Positions 36,961-48,955 of a stretch of 64,000 nucleotides of DNA are shown here, in pieces. The position numbers and the translations under genes are program-made. The notes below the pieces were generated by a model that saw nothing but the letters and a program-made list of their open reading frames with translations, had not been told where the DNA came from and did not search any database. The stretch comes from Mallotus nudiflorus. Lineage: Eukaryota > Streptophyta > Magnoliopsida > Malpighiales > Euphorbiaceae. How positions within the stretch are numbered: the stretch's first letter is position 1; each line of letters starts with the position of its first letter. The DNA is taken from positions 372,001 through 436,000 of the forward strand of contig CANTUR010000417.1 in the NCBI GenBank assembly GCA_947683625.1. Reading direction: 5' to 3'.

Positions 36961-37173
36961 TCTTAGTTTGAAGAAATTGGGATTCACAATTAAAATATTA
37001 ATGAGTGGCTGATCAGGATGAACTCTTGAGGATCATAGTCATATTTCAAGTTGAAGAATTCACCTTTCGAGTGACCTTAGAGATCAAATACATCCTTTAT
37101 TGATTTTTGCTTGTGTTATGCATATTATTGATTTAAAAATTTTGATTGCATGAGCTTAGTTTTTTAAAAAATT

Positions 37174-37185
37174 AAGGGGGCAAAC
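37174..37185 (+). other. Polypurine tract of the Tat element
   Basis: AAGGGGGCAAAC sits directly before the 3' LTR start TATAGACAC (TGTAGACAT in the 5' LTR). It would prime plus-strand synthesis. Confidence 0.75.
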
Positions 37186-39066
37186 TATAGACACTCAGTT
37201 CGATTGACCCGTAATAGGAGGCAAACTATGGATGCTCAGTTTGATCAGCTTGTAATGAAGCCCAATTATGAGAACGTGCGAAGCTTGAATGAAAACTTCC
37301 TTGAAAATGGACCTAAAAGCTTGAACTTTTATCCCTATAGAGCTCAATCCCATTCTAGCCCAAAGGCCCATTCTAGGTCTGGGCCAGTAAGGTGACGCCT
37401 CAACGATGAGGCGCTACCTCTAAAGGATGAGTCAACTCCTCATTGAAGAGGCACCGTCTCTTCACCAGCCACTTACATCTGGATTAAATGCAGAGATGAC
37501 ACTAATGGTCTAGTTGGTAGGCCTTATACCTTTATAGGCCTGAATGTTGAGTGAAAATGAGACTTTTTAGGTAAGGAAAAAAGGGGTAATAGTGGGGAAT
37601 GAAAAGTGAATGTCTTGCCTAAGCATGAGGGGTTTAAAAAAGGATATTAGAGAGAGATAGAAAAAGGGGAAGAGGTTAGCAGCTCTTAGAAAAAAAAAGG
37701 AAAAAAGAGCTTTGAAGGAGAAAAAAGGAACGTTCTTGAGAAGAAAAGAGAAAAGTTAGCTTGAATATCCATTTTCTTGAAGGAAGGAGGAGGAAATCTT
37801 ACATTTAAATGAAGCTTTGAATCAAAAATAACTTCTGAGGACCAACTATTTTTGGAATACAAGCTTCATAATCAGTAATAATCTTTATTTTTTTTATCTT
37901 GAGTTATAGAATTATAAAAGTCTTATTAGTTTACTTACCTGTCTTATATTTTCTACTTGAATCTTGTTATATTCATAGCATGATCATTTAAATTAATGAA
38001 CATAGTCATTAATAGTTGGTTATTTGCATGAGAAGTTATTTTGCATGAAAGATTAAAGGTCTGAAACCTGTTACTTTATCTGACAATAGGGCGATGCCTT
38101 TTCAAAGAGGCACCACCCCTTGGTCTTGAAGCGAAATGAAATCACTTCTATGACTAAGAGGTGATGCCTCATTGATTAGGCGGTCACCACATCAATGGAA
38201 CCATGTATTTTTATATTATTTTATTTTATACATTTCATGCGTTTTATGTTTCCATGTTTTAGTTGTACTTATATGATTATATCATTGTTTTGTTTAATTA
38301 ATGTTTGAGTGTTCATTATCCCTATTTGTATCAATTCGATCCATGAATTAACCTTGCATTTCCCTTTTGTAGGATTTTACCTATACATGAGGCTAATACT
38401 TTGTTTATTACAAGATTTTAGGGTGAATTAAATCACTCGATCTTAATTCATGTTCTTTTAGTTCACCTTCTTTTCATTAGGTTTAATTCCTATTTATTTT
38501 CAGTTTATTTCCTTTCCTGTAGTTTATCTTTAATTTATTATTGATTTATTTTTAGTATTTTATACTTTCTCTTGCATGTAAAAAGGGTTGTAACTCATTC
38601 CCCCCCCCCCCCCTAACAATTTCTTCACATGTGTATGGATGTTTATAAATTATTACTTGTAGTAGATGGTGGGTTTGTAAGTATGAAATTAGATTAATGT
38701 GCAAACATGGATTTAATCATAAAAATGTGGAAATGGTTTGAAAAAAAATCTTTATTGCATGTTAATAAGGAGATAATAGAATAATTAAAGATAATAAAAT
38801 TCAAAACACAAACGTAGGCCAACCGTAAGGTTGGGTGGACATTCCAAAAACTTATACCCAGTTTTCGAACTCATTCTTTGATAACGGCTTCTAGAAACTT
38901 CCGTGGAATCCAGTTGTCATACAGTATGTCTTGACTTTTATCTAGGTGGCGATACCTTCTCCAATTTTGAGCTACAAGCCTATTTTGTATTTTTCAATGG
39001 GCCTTAAACCTACACAATGTCGTGATTTCCAAACATTTAGTTACGTGTTTAACTCTGTCACCTACA
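37186..39066 (+). repeat. 3' LTR of the Tat element (1,881 bp)
   Basis: It aligns with 15053-15615 and 18741-19778. Its first dinucleotide has decayed from TG to TA; it ends ...CCTACA. It holds GAGGCG-type palindromes at about 37392-37460 and 38090-38190, and a run of 14 C at 38600-38613. Flank CTACC matches TTACC left of the 5' LTR at 4 of 5 bases. Confidence 0.87.
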
Positions 39067-42000
39067 CTACCATATAATATATGATAGTGATACAATTTCC
39101 TAATAATTAAGAACACCTAATAAGATATATTAAAAAATTAATTTGCTAATTAAATTGCATTAAACAAAAGTGATTAATTTAGAATTAATAGTGTAGGTAT
39201 ACCTAAGTTCAGTCAAAATCAGAGATATGTATATATATTCACGGGTCACACATTGATACAAACTTTTGACCCACTTCTTAATTGGCACCACTAAAGGGGT
39301 TTCTAATGATGATTGATGCCGCATATGAGACCTCAACCGGTTGTTTTAGGCTGAAATCACGATTTGAGATTTTGGGATTACCTTGGATTTAGTTTTGAAA
39401 AATATCTTTTAAATTTTTTTTATTTTTCAATTTTTAAAATAAAAAACAAAAAATAGAAGTCATATTTATTTGTTAACTTTTTATTTTATAATTTTTTATG
39501 TTCTCATAATTTTAATTTTATCTAATGAAACTATCATAATAACTTTTTATTTAATATAATAATTAGTATCATGATTCATATGGTAATACTTAATACTAAA
39601 TCTATTTATTTTATAAACAAATTTAAATTATATACATTTAATTGTTTTTAATATATCAACTGATTTAAAAAAAATTAGTTCTATATAAATTTATATTACT
39701 CTACAAATAATATTTCGTTTGATGGTTAAAATACAACTAAATCAATAACTCAATTAAAACAAATCAAAGTTATTAATTTTAAATTGTAAATAAATTCAAA
39801 CTTAAGAGCTTAAGAGCTATTATAATGATCGATTAGGAATTGAATCTTTGATAGCACTCATTCCACTATGTTGCGACATGTTTAATTGAACACTTTCTTA
39901 CACCAAATCAAAACTATTTTAATTTTAATAAAATTTATAATTACTAAAACCATTTTGTTATATGTTTTTCCACTGTAGAAGTTACATACATCATTTTTTT
40001 CGAAATAATTCATATTTTTTGTGAAAGTATATGAGAAATTGAAAAGAAAGAGAAAGTCAAAAAGGATTTGCACAGATTGCCTGACTTTTGAAAGAAGTAA
40101 AATGTGATTAAAACAAAAAAAAAAAAGTGGAATTTCTCATTGACAATGAGGGCCAAGAGTAAGCAAGACAATACAAGAAAATACTTATAAATTTTCAAAA
40201 TTAGAAAATAATACAATTAATAAATAATCTTAAAATTTTTTGAAATTTTAAATTTAAATTCCCGTAACATTCGCTAAAAATTTTCAATGCATACATAGTA
40301 AAGTATTTAGCGTTCTCTAACAATCGTAATTTTATGGGATTTCAATAATATCATACTTGAAAAAAATAATTATGATTGGTGCCAATAATAATTAATAAGC
40401 CCCCACTCACCTCCTCGGCCTCAAGCAAAAATCTACAAAAGCTTTTTTTCTTTTAGGAGCAAAAATGTCAATACGGAAAATCAGGAACAACACACTTTTT
40501 TTTTTTTCATTTCTATTGCTTTTCTTTTTATTAAGAATTGCTCGTTAATACATCTAGAGATATAGGCTATTATTTTTTCTAATTTTTAGACCCTTTTCTT
40601 ACATTGAAAAAAAAAATCCACTTTTATTTTTTTAATTCGAGTTATGACCCTTCTCTTCTCTAATTATATAATGCACATTTTATATACAAATATTTGATTG
40701 AGATTATTAATTAACTGAATTCAGTGAGAAAGTTAAAAAAAAAAAAATAGGATTCTCTCATTTCATAAACACTATAAGTCATATTTATATAATTTTGGAC
40801 CATTAAATTTAAATTAATGGCTACACAGTTGAGATTGATTCGATATAAAATAATTTAAATTTAAATTATTCAAGTAGGTGGATGATACAATTTTAGTTTT
40901 TATATTTTATAATATTTTTCATTTGAATTTAATTGAGCTTATAAAAATTTTAATTTAAAAGTAGTTACAAAAAATTCCACATAAGTAGTAGAGTTAAAGC
41001 CAAGTCATGATCTGTATATATTATTGAATATTTTGTTGTTGGAAGTTTGAAAACTTAATTAATCTCAAATTGAATTTAAAAATTTTAAAAATTTCTTATC
41101 AAAAAAATTCAAGGCTCTATTGTATTTTAGTTTATAAAATGGCCATTTGGATCTATGTTCTTTTGGTAATGGTTAAAAGAAGAATCTACTTTCTTTTGGT
41201 GTATCAATTAGATTGCACTTGCTTAATCTTGTTAATTTTTTTATTAATCCAATTTGATGTTTTTATATGATTAAAAAAATATAAATTTACAGGTAAATTG
41301 GTTTGAGAATATATTTTTTTAATTTTGATAAAAATTTTAAAATAATTTATTATCAAAAAAAGAACTTTAATGGCCAAGGGGACAAAAAGTTGGTTTAACT
41401 GCAAAAAAAAAAACAGAAAAATACTAAAAAGTCTATTGTAACCCAAATCATTTTGCTCCTGCTTTATTTTTCCCTTTCTTTTGACTTTATTACAAAACCA
41501 AAGTTAAAAAATATTTGATTCCAACTTCATAATAGTAGTTGAAACTACTATATATTGAGAACATGATATGTATAAAAATAAATAATTATCAATATTCATT
41601 AATCATAGGGATTTTGATTAAATTGGATCGAGTTGGATAGATATTGTAAAAGGGATAAAAAAATTTCAACTCTAATATCTTCTCATACATAAATTTAAAT
41701 TTGAGAATTTAAATTGTAAATGAATAAATATCGATAAAAATTTAAATATCTTTATTAGTTAGATATAAATATTCAAAATATATATTATAAATTTCACATG
41801 TTGGTGTAATACTTTAAATTTTAGGTGAAAATGTGTTGGAACAGTAAATTCTTGAGGTGGAACTTTACCACTTTTTGGAATTCGTCCTGAGTCGAGAGAG
41901 GATTAATCAGAGTATGGAATGGATTTAAAGACACCTTTAGTTAGACTCCTTTCAAGACATCTTGTGTTTAGTCGGAAAAAAAAAAATAATAGTTATAGTT

Positions 42001-42139
42001 CCTTCACTTTTTATGGTGTAATAGAAGGATTGATTTGGGTATAAACTTGAAAGATAAATCACATTCACAATGGAAAAAGAAAAGAGACAAGAGAAGAAAG
42101 AAAGTATGACCCACAAGAGGAGCCCATTGCTTTGGACAG
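39067..42139. other. AT-rich intergenic region upstream of the NPH3 gene
   Basis: It is dominated by A/T runs; the reading frames at 39882-40216 and 41070-41446 are low-complexity. No TE ends, genes or RNAs were recognised. The NPH3 promoter should lie in the last kilobase. Confidence 0.5.
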
Positions 42140-42196
42140 TTGCAATCTATTGTTTTTTTTGATGCATCTCACTTTGGTTTGACAAAAACAAAAAAT

Positions 42197-42373
42197 ATGG
42201 CCAAAGAAGTTGAAGTTCAACTACAGCTGCAGCAGCAACATCTCCAATTCTGTCTCTGTCTCATTTTCTCTTTAACTCTTCAACCCCCAGCTTCTTATTC
42301 TTCTCCTTCTCCTCCTCCTCTATATTTTTCTTTTACTTTCTTTCTTCTGTTTTTTCTTTTCTTCAATGGATAA
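42197..42373 (+). promoter_or_regulatory. uORF overlapping the NPH3 start codon
   Basis: An ATG at 42197 (in frame with another at 42140) opens a 58-codon frame that ends at TAA 42371-42373. It overlaps the main ATG (42366) by eight bases in another frame. The peptide is Gln- then Phe/Leu-rich and shows no known domain. If transcribed in the leader it could lower translation of the main ORF. Confidence 0.45.
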
Positions 42374-45333
42374 ACATCAGCAGCAGCAGCAACAACAACA
42401 ATTGTCATTAGCTAAGTCTTCCAGGCAGAGATGCAATGAATGGTTTGTTCTTTTGTTTTGTTTCTTCCTAATTTTATACAAGTTACCTATTTTATGTTGT
42501 GGGCTCTTTATTTTTTCCTGGAGGTCGATCCCATGTTTTGTTGTGTTATCTGATCTTCAATTCTGAAGTCCTTTTTTTCTCTTTTCTTGATCATTGTTAA
42601 CCTGAGTGTGTTCCCGCAACTTGTTTTTCGTATTACTTTTGTGTTTTTGGTATATTCTAAATATTTTTAAACTTCAGAATATTTTTTCTTTACATATCTT
42701 CTTCTGGATGATTTAAAATATTCTTCACTGACTTGTGTTTCATTTCAAAGATTTTATACTTTTCATCTGTTAATGGCTGATGTTTTACATGCAAGGAATC
42801 TAATTCTGAATTTATTACATGCTACTTCTTCGATGTTGTTTTTGAATGTTCCTTCTGTAGTAATTGGCAATTAATTGTCTTGTTATAGGATTTTTCGAGA
42901 TGTCCCAAGTGATATCACTATAGAAGCCAGTGGAGGGACTTTTGCATTGCATAAGGTAACTTTCTACAATTCTATGTCTTATTTTCTACTTTTGTTATTG
43001 GTTAGTCGTATACTTCTTGCAACAGTTGAAGCCTTTTTTGCATTGTTGTAAGAATGTAATGCCAGAGAAAAGGCAGAGCCTCTGAAAACATTCAGGACTT
43101 CAGGTTTCCCTGAAGTTGCATGTTTGTGGCAGATCATAGAATTTTAGCTTATAAATTTTGAGGTCAAACTCTTCAAAACAAAGTATGTTTCTTAACGTTC
43201 CTTCTGAAAATCATAATTTTCTTGCCAAAAATTGAGCTAAAGATCCACCGTCACGGTGAGAAACAGTAGCTACACGTGTTGATGTCAACCAACCTTCTTT
43301 GTAAGAACAGAAATGGAAAAGACCCATTTACATATCTTTCATGAATGTGGTTGTTATGATGGCCCCAAGAATCGAAATAAACAGGAAAAAAAATAATGCA
43401 TAGGCAAAAAGTTGCAAAGGCTGCAGGAAAGTATCTGAACTAATTTGTGTGACAGAAGATTTTTTATACTGATTCTCTTGTAAGCATATTGATGGAATCT
43501 TCATTTTATGCATTTGATAGGCTTCTGATGTTCTAATTCAAAATGCAGTTCCCTCTAGTCTCTCGCAGCGGACGAATCCGAAAGTTGGTGGCAGAACATA
43601 GAGATGCTGATATCTCAAGGGTGGAACTTCTCAATCTACCAGGAGGAGCAGAAACATTTGAGTTGGCTGCAAAATTCTGTTATGGCATTAACTTTGAAAT
43701 TACATCTGCCAATGTTGCTCAGCTGTGTTGTGTTTCAGATTACCTTGAAATGACTGAAGAGTTTTCTAAAGACAATCTTGGTTCTCGAGCTGAAGAATAT
43801 CTAGATAGTATAGTTTGCAAGAATCTTGAAATGTGTGTTGAAGTATTGCAGCAATGTGAGAATCTACTTCCTCTTGCTGATGAGCTGAAAATAGTTAGCC
43901 GTTGCATAGATGCAATAGCTTCAAAGGCTTGCGCAGAGCAAATTGCCTCAAGCTTTTCACGTTTGGAGTACAGCAGCTCAGGGAGGCTTCACATGAACAA
44001 GCAAGCCAAATGTGAAGGGGACTGGTGGATTGAAGACCTCTCAATTCTTCGGATCGATCTGTACCAAAGAGTCATGACAGCAATGAAGTGTCGCGGGGTT
44101 CGCCCTGAGAGTATTGGAGCATCAATTGTGAACTATGCACAGAAAGAATTGACAAAGAAATCCAGCTTGTGGAATCCATCTAGTGGGGTGAAAGTTGATC
44201 TGATTTCAACAGGGCATGAGAGGCTTGTGGTTGAGACAATTGTTAGCCTTCTTCCGGTTGAAAAACTTGCTGTCCCAATCAGTTTCCTATTTGGTCTTTT
44301 GCGAAGCGCAGTGATGCTTGATTGCACCATTGCTTGTAGACTTGATTTAGAGAGGCGAATCGGTTCGCAGTTGGATATTGCAACACTAGATGATCTTCTG
44401 ATTCCATCCTTTCGTCATGCAGGTGATACCTTATTTGATGTTGACACAGTTCACAGGATCTTAGTCAATTTCTCGCAGCAAGATGATAGTGAAGATGATA
44501 TGGAAGATGCTTCTGTTTTTGAATCTGACAGTCCTCATTCACCTTCTCAAACTGCATTGTTTAAGGTTGCAAAATTAGTGGACAATTACCTTGCTGAAAT
44601 TGCTCCTGATGCTAACCTCAAGCTTTCCAAGTTCATGGTCATTGCAGAGACTTTACCAGCACATGCACGCACCATACATGATGGATTATATCGAGCAATC
44701 GATATTTACTTAAAAGTATGTTTCTACGATATTTTCCTTATATCTATAGCAAATTTTATGTTTCTTGAATCTCTGGCTCATTTTCAACTACACTTACAGG
44801 CTCATCAGGGTTTATCAGACTCGGACCGTAAGAAACTATGTAAGCTGATTGATTTCCAGAAGCTCTCACAAGAAGCTGGGGCACATGCTGCACAAAACGA
44901 GCGCTTACCCCTCCAAGCTATTGTTCAGGTTCTGTATTTCGAACAAATAAGACTCAGAAACGCGTTGTGCTGCTCTTATGGTGAAGAGGACCACAAACCA
45001 ATGCATCAGTCGTGGCGGATCAGCAGTGGAGCACTCAGTGCAGCAATGTCTCCAAGAGACAACTATGCATCATTGAGAAGAGAAAACAGAGAGTTGAAAC
45101 TTGAGTTAGCTCGGCTACGAATGAGACTAAATGATCTAGAGAAAGAACATGTTTGTATGAAGAGGGACATGCAAAAATCTCATTCTCGAAAATTCATGAG
45201 TTCTTTCTCAAAGAAAATTGGTAAGCTCAGCTTCTTTGGCAATAGTTCTTCAAGGGGATCAAGTTCTCCTTCAAAGAATTCTCACAGAACAGACTCTCGA
45301 GTGATTGAAAGAACGTGTGCCAGTACTGATTAG
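42366..45333 (+). CDS. NPH3/RPT2-like (NRL) BTB protein, 4 exons, close to Arabidopsis At5g48800
   Basis: Exons 42366-42442, 42889-42955, 43549-44715 and 44800-45333 give 614 aa. NRL proteins are plant-specific, often plasma-membrane-associated BTB adaptors for CUL3 ubiquitin ligases in phototropism and auxin-related signalling. A Gln-rich N-terminus is followed by WIFRDVPSDITIEASGGTFA and the BTB domain (about residues 26-130). The NPH3 domain runs from WWIEDLSILRIDLYQRVM (about 206) to LPLQAIVQVLYFEQ (about 485). It includes HDGLYRAIDIYLK-AHQGLSDSDR across the last splice site. A coiled coil follows (about 525-562), then a Ser-rich tail ending ERTCASTD. Intron 3 (84 bp) is a multiple of three with no stop. 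The ortholog call is from memory of the Arabidopsis protein. Confidence 0.95.
44716..44799 (+). other. 84-bp in-frame, stop-free last intron of the NPH3 gene
   Basis: It starts GTATGT and ends TTACAG. Its length is 28 codons and it keeps the frame open, adding a hydrophobic insert (VCFYDIFLISIANFMF...) if retained. Family alignment (IYLK-AHQG) says it is normally spliced out. Confidence 0.85.
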
Positions 45334-46246
45334 GTAAGAATTCAAGATATTACCAGGATTCTTCTCTGCAGCATTGGTTGAGTAACTGCGAGCCATGCTC
45401 TTGTTGACCTTTTAATTAACTTTTTTCTTGAAGAAAATGTTCCGTTTGGTCACCTTGTACATGATTTATGATGCTTGGTTTGCAACCACAGGGGTTCTTG
45501 TTTGGGAGTCATGGTTTCTGGAGAGTACAAGTTTGATATACTTTGAAATATTACATGTAAGATTTTGTCTTAATTCTTGTATATATGAAAAAAAAAACAA
45601 AATTTAGCATATGTTTGTAGAAAATCAATATGCATTTCATATCTATTTTTCTTTTCTATTAATAGAGAGATCGGGCAACTTTAGAATGGATGGACTGCAC
45701 GACAAAGCATTGAATTCCCTTTAAAATTAGGTGATTTACTTTCACAAATCAACAACAGCAAGATTGGAACCCTGCATTTCATATCTATTTTTTGAACTAT
45801 TTATAGCCTAAAATTTATGATCTCAAAGTGGTTTTAATGATTTTTTCCTTTTTAGCTTAGCATGAATCAGTTCTGAATCATTCCTAAGTCCCAATATCCT
45901 GTCAGCTTTTGCGATTACTGTTGTTTCAGGTTCTTGTTATCAGCAATAGTGGAAAACTCCTGTGAACATGATAAATGCTTAAAGTTGTGTTATGTCAAAC
46001 TACGGTCACTTGATTGCTGCAATTTTGTCTGAGAAAAAGATGAAGAACACAGGATGACAAAATAAATCAAAAGAGAACGCCTTAATTGGTGAAGTACAAT
46101 TACATTTTCTATGTTCTTGTCAAAACAGCATCTGCAGCACAAGCGTTATGTTAATTTACATCGTTATTAGACATGTAAAACCAACTGATGCAAGTAAAAA
46201 CAACTTTACCTTGCTATATCATGCTAGAAAATTAAACTTGTAAAAA
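45334..46246. other. Convergent 3' intergenic region between NPH3 and PADRE genes
   Basis: The NPH3 3' UTR lies on the left and the PADRE 3' UTR on the right. No other feature is seen. Confidence 0.55.
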
Positions 46247-47104
46247 TCAAATCGATGTTGGAATAAGGCGTGTAGAACAAGCAAAAACATCTGCAAAACT
46301 GCGGGAATTATTGCCTGCAAACACTTCTTGAGACCTTTTGACTCTTCTCTGCTGCTCATCTTTGGATGGCATAAGAAAAGATACCCTCAGTTGAAGCGAC
46401 CTACGAATGCTGTCAGGTTTCCTTAAGCAAGATTTTAACATAATAACCTCCCTGCTATGTTTAAACTCGGAGCTATCATCTTCCATTTCGGTAAAGTCTC
46501 TGATGTTTTTGTCAATATTATGATACTTCTCAAGATTGGATGATCTAGTTTTAGTTCTTGAATCCTTGACTGGTTTTTCTTCAAGTCTGAGGAGGGTATT
46601 TTTGTTCCTGGACATATCTTCAGGCCAAGTCCCAACTTTGTTTTGTCTTCTGGTTCTCAAATCTCGGCGGTTTTTATCTAGGGAAGATATCCACATACAC
46701 GATGCGGTAGGTGGTGAATGATTAAGCTGTCTATGTGGATTCAGACGTTTTGGTGTGGAACCAGCATTAATCTTTCGTGGGGATTCTTGATTTTGAGCCT
46801 GTTGTTGGTTAACTCTCTTCTCCGGTGACAGGTTTTTGTGTGGAGAATGCTGGTGGCGCTTTCCGTGAGCTTTCAGCAAGTTATAGATAGTGAGATTAGG
46901 AACAATGAAGAAAACTTTTCCAAGGTTCAGGACAGACTCTGGTTTAACTACAACCCATGGATACTCGAAAATATCTGGCCTGGTGACAGAGTGCCTAGGA
47001 TACTTTTTCAATACTTGAGCTGCTGTTATAGGCTTTGTATGAATCTCCACTTTGCCTGGATACACTAGTTTCAGCACACCATCCTCTCTAGCAACACTGC
47101 CCAT
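46247..47104 (-). CDS. PADRE (DUF4228)-domain protein, single exon
   Basis: The intronless frame encodes 285 aa. The N-terminus MGSVAREDGVLKLVYPGKVE is followed by ITAAQVLKKYPRHSVTRPDIFEYPWVVVKPESVLNLGKVFFIVP-like sequence. This is the PADRE layout: a short beta-rich head, then a 'P..VL..G..YFLVP' block (about residues 50-70). The rest is basic and probably disordered (residues 80-240). A conserved-looking C-terminal block, LKSCLRKPDSIRRSLQLRVSFLMP (about 224-247), follows. PADRE genes are often induced by pathogens and abiotic stress; the molecular function is not established. It is convergent with the NPH3 gene and transcribed in the same direction as cytochrome b5. The start is supported by the family MG-start. 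Confidence 0.88.
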   Translation of the reverse strand: MGSVAREDGVLKLVYPGKVEIHTKPITAAQVLKKYPRHSVTRPDIFEYPWVVVKPESVLNLGKVFFIVPNLTIYNLLKAHGKRHQHSPHKNLSPEKRVNQQQAQNQESPRKINAGSTPKRLNPHRQLNHSPPTASCMWISSLDKNRRDLRTRRQNKVGTWPEDMSRNKNTLLRLEEKPVKDSRTKTRSSNLEKYHNIDKNIRDFTEMEDDSSEFKHSREVIMLKSCLRKPDSIRRSLQLRVSFLMPSKDEQQRRVKRSQEVFAGNNSRSFADVFACSTRLIPTSI

Positions 47105-48150
47105 CTGGGTGCTCTTCTTTTTTACTTATTGCGCAGATCCTGAAAAAAAAAAAAACTGAGAAAGAGGAAATTCAATCCAGCATCTATATGACTTATATAC
47201 TGACAATTTGATCACAAGGTGACAGAAATGGGCGATAGGTACTAGGAAATGGTCTTTGGAGAAATGAAGATTTTAATTTCAAGTATTTGAAGGGACTATA
47301 GAGATATCAAAAGATCAACTAAGACGGCTCTTGTCTTTTTCATTGTTGCACATGGATATGCTTCTGCGATAACTCCTAGCTTCTGGAGATGATTCTTCAT
47401 ATTTTTCTATGTTGTCTATACATTATGCTGGTTTACGGCTGTAGTCTTGTTCTAATCTTTATGTGCTAGCACATAATAGAAAATCCTTTAAAGATTTCTC
47501 TCTTTTGACTGGAATCCCCTTAGGCATTAAAAACAAAATCTCCATACTTTCAATTTTTTGATAAAAATTTCAAACCTTGAATCCTTTACCGTTAAAATAT
47601 ACTCCAAGACCTCATATTGGAAAAATTACAAATACATTGTTAAAATATTCATTGGACTAATATTTGATGATCGAGTGTTTGCCTTGCAGTGTAAGAAATC
47701 ATATATTTCACTTTAATGGGTTATAATTTTTGTCAAAGGAATTTTGAAACTACTAAAAGAATTACAACTTTGTTTTAAGTGTGATTTATCAATCTTGTGA
47801 GCATTAAACGTGATTGTGATCGTTATTGAAGCAAAGAGTATCAACTTATTCGATTACATTCATCCCTAGATGATAGTATATGGTAAAGTTAAAACTCGAA
47901 GCATAGCAGCACAGCCGCCATATTCACGTCATATGGATGAAGCAATTGCCTAAAAGAATAAGATGGCCTAGAAAATAACCATCTCTCGTCCACATTGGGA
48001 AAAAATGTGACTCCTGCATCAAAAGTATCTCTTATACTTTTTGTTGGATTAAGATCAGAAGTTTCCATGAAATTTCTGATACACTGAAATCAAGACAGCA
48101 TAAGTACATAGCATACAGCTGCATAAATTTTGCTCTGGCTTTTCTTGTTG
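47105..48150. other. Intergenic region upstream of the PADRE gene
   Basis: It contains the PADRE promoter and 5' UTR (an A-run at about 47142-47155 lies close to the start). No other gene is seen. Confidence 0.5.
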
Positions 48151-48160
48151 GCACTGTGGT

Positions 48161-48945
48161 GGCCAAAGGTGCAAATTGTACCCTAATGTTTTGCCCTAAT
48201 TTCACATTGGATCTTATCATTTTTCTTTGAGCCAAATTATAACTTCTTATTTGTAAAATTAAATCATATTGAACCTTTGGTGAGTACAATCAAGTCTTAT
48301 AATTTTTTTAGTACAATTAAGTTCTATAAATTAACAAAAAATTAATTTTAACAGTTGTCTAACAAATACAATTGATATTTTTTTAAAAATATGTATATAT
48401 AATCTAATTATAAAGCTTTAAAAGTTTTTAAACCTATAAAATAATTTTTTTTTAATTTTCTTAAATTTTAAAAATTTTACAATTAAGTGATATATATCTA
48501 AACAAATAACCAAATTTATTTGTTAACATAAATAGTAAATTGATAATTAACCTAAAATTTGATTTTAACAGTAGAATATAAAAAAATAATTGAATTATTT
48601 TTTTGTATTAATATTTTTGACATTTATATCATTTGATTGTCAAATTTTTAAAATTTAAGAAACATTTTAAAATTTATTTCATAGTTTTTAAAAAAAATTT
48701 AAATTTTATAAGTAAATTATGCATATACTTATTTAAAAAAATCATCAATTTTGTTTGTTAGTATGGTTAAAATTAATTTTTTTTAATATATAGGACATAA
48801 TTGTACTGAAAAAAGTTATAGTACTTGATTATACTCCCGATTAAATTTACATAGTAGAATTTTCAATTTCACTCGAAAAATAAACAACAAAAAAATTCCA
48901 TGTGAAATTAGGGAAAAATATGGAATCCAATTTTGACCTTCGGCC
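48161..48945. mobile_element. Non-autonomous Mutator-type MITE with long terminal inverted repeats
   Basis: The ends are GGCCAAAGGT (48161) and ACCTTCGGCC (to 48945). They are flanked by the perfect 10-bp direct repeat GCACTGTGGT (48151-48160 and 48946-48955). The inverted repeats stay alignable for about 230 bp; both contain TCCCTAATTTCACA-type, GAGTAYAATCAAGT and AGTACAATTA blocks. The AT-rich centre has no coding capacity. A 9-11-bp target duplication with long TIRs is typical of MULEs. It sits between the PADRE and cytochrome b5 genes. Confidence 0.88.
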
Positions 48946-48955
48946 GCACTGTGGT

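Larger units (their letters stand above)
15053..39066 (+). mobile_element. Old Ty3/gypsy retrotransposon of Tat/Ogre type, nested and decayed
   Basis: The order is 5' LTR (15053-19778), tRNA-Arg PBS (19780-19800), gag, protease, RT, RNase H, second RNase H, integrase, two antisense cargo genes, tandem repeats, PPT and 3' LTR (37186-39066). The flanks TTACC (15048-15052) and CTACC (39067-39071) match at 4 of 5 bases. Three foreign LTRs interrupt it; without them the element is about 16 kb. Every ORF is broken by stops and frameshifts, and the LTRs differ by roughly a tenth plus two deletions in the 5' copy, so it is an old and defective copy. The Tat assignment rests on the duplicated RNase H, the PBS type and the extra antisense genes. 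Confidence 0.92.

Noticed and set aside
38600..38613. Run of 14 C as a possible regulatory or i-motif site
   Set aside because: A single homopolymer in an old LTR; the 5' LTR counterpart (about 19298-19307) has only a short C-run, so it is probably slippage.
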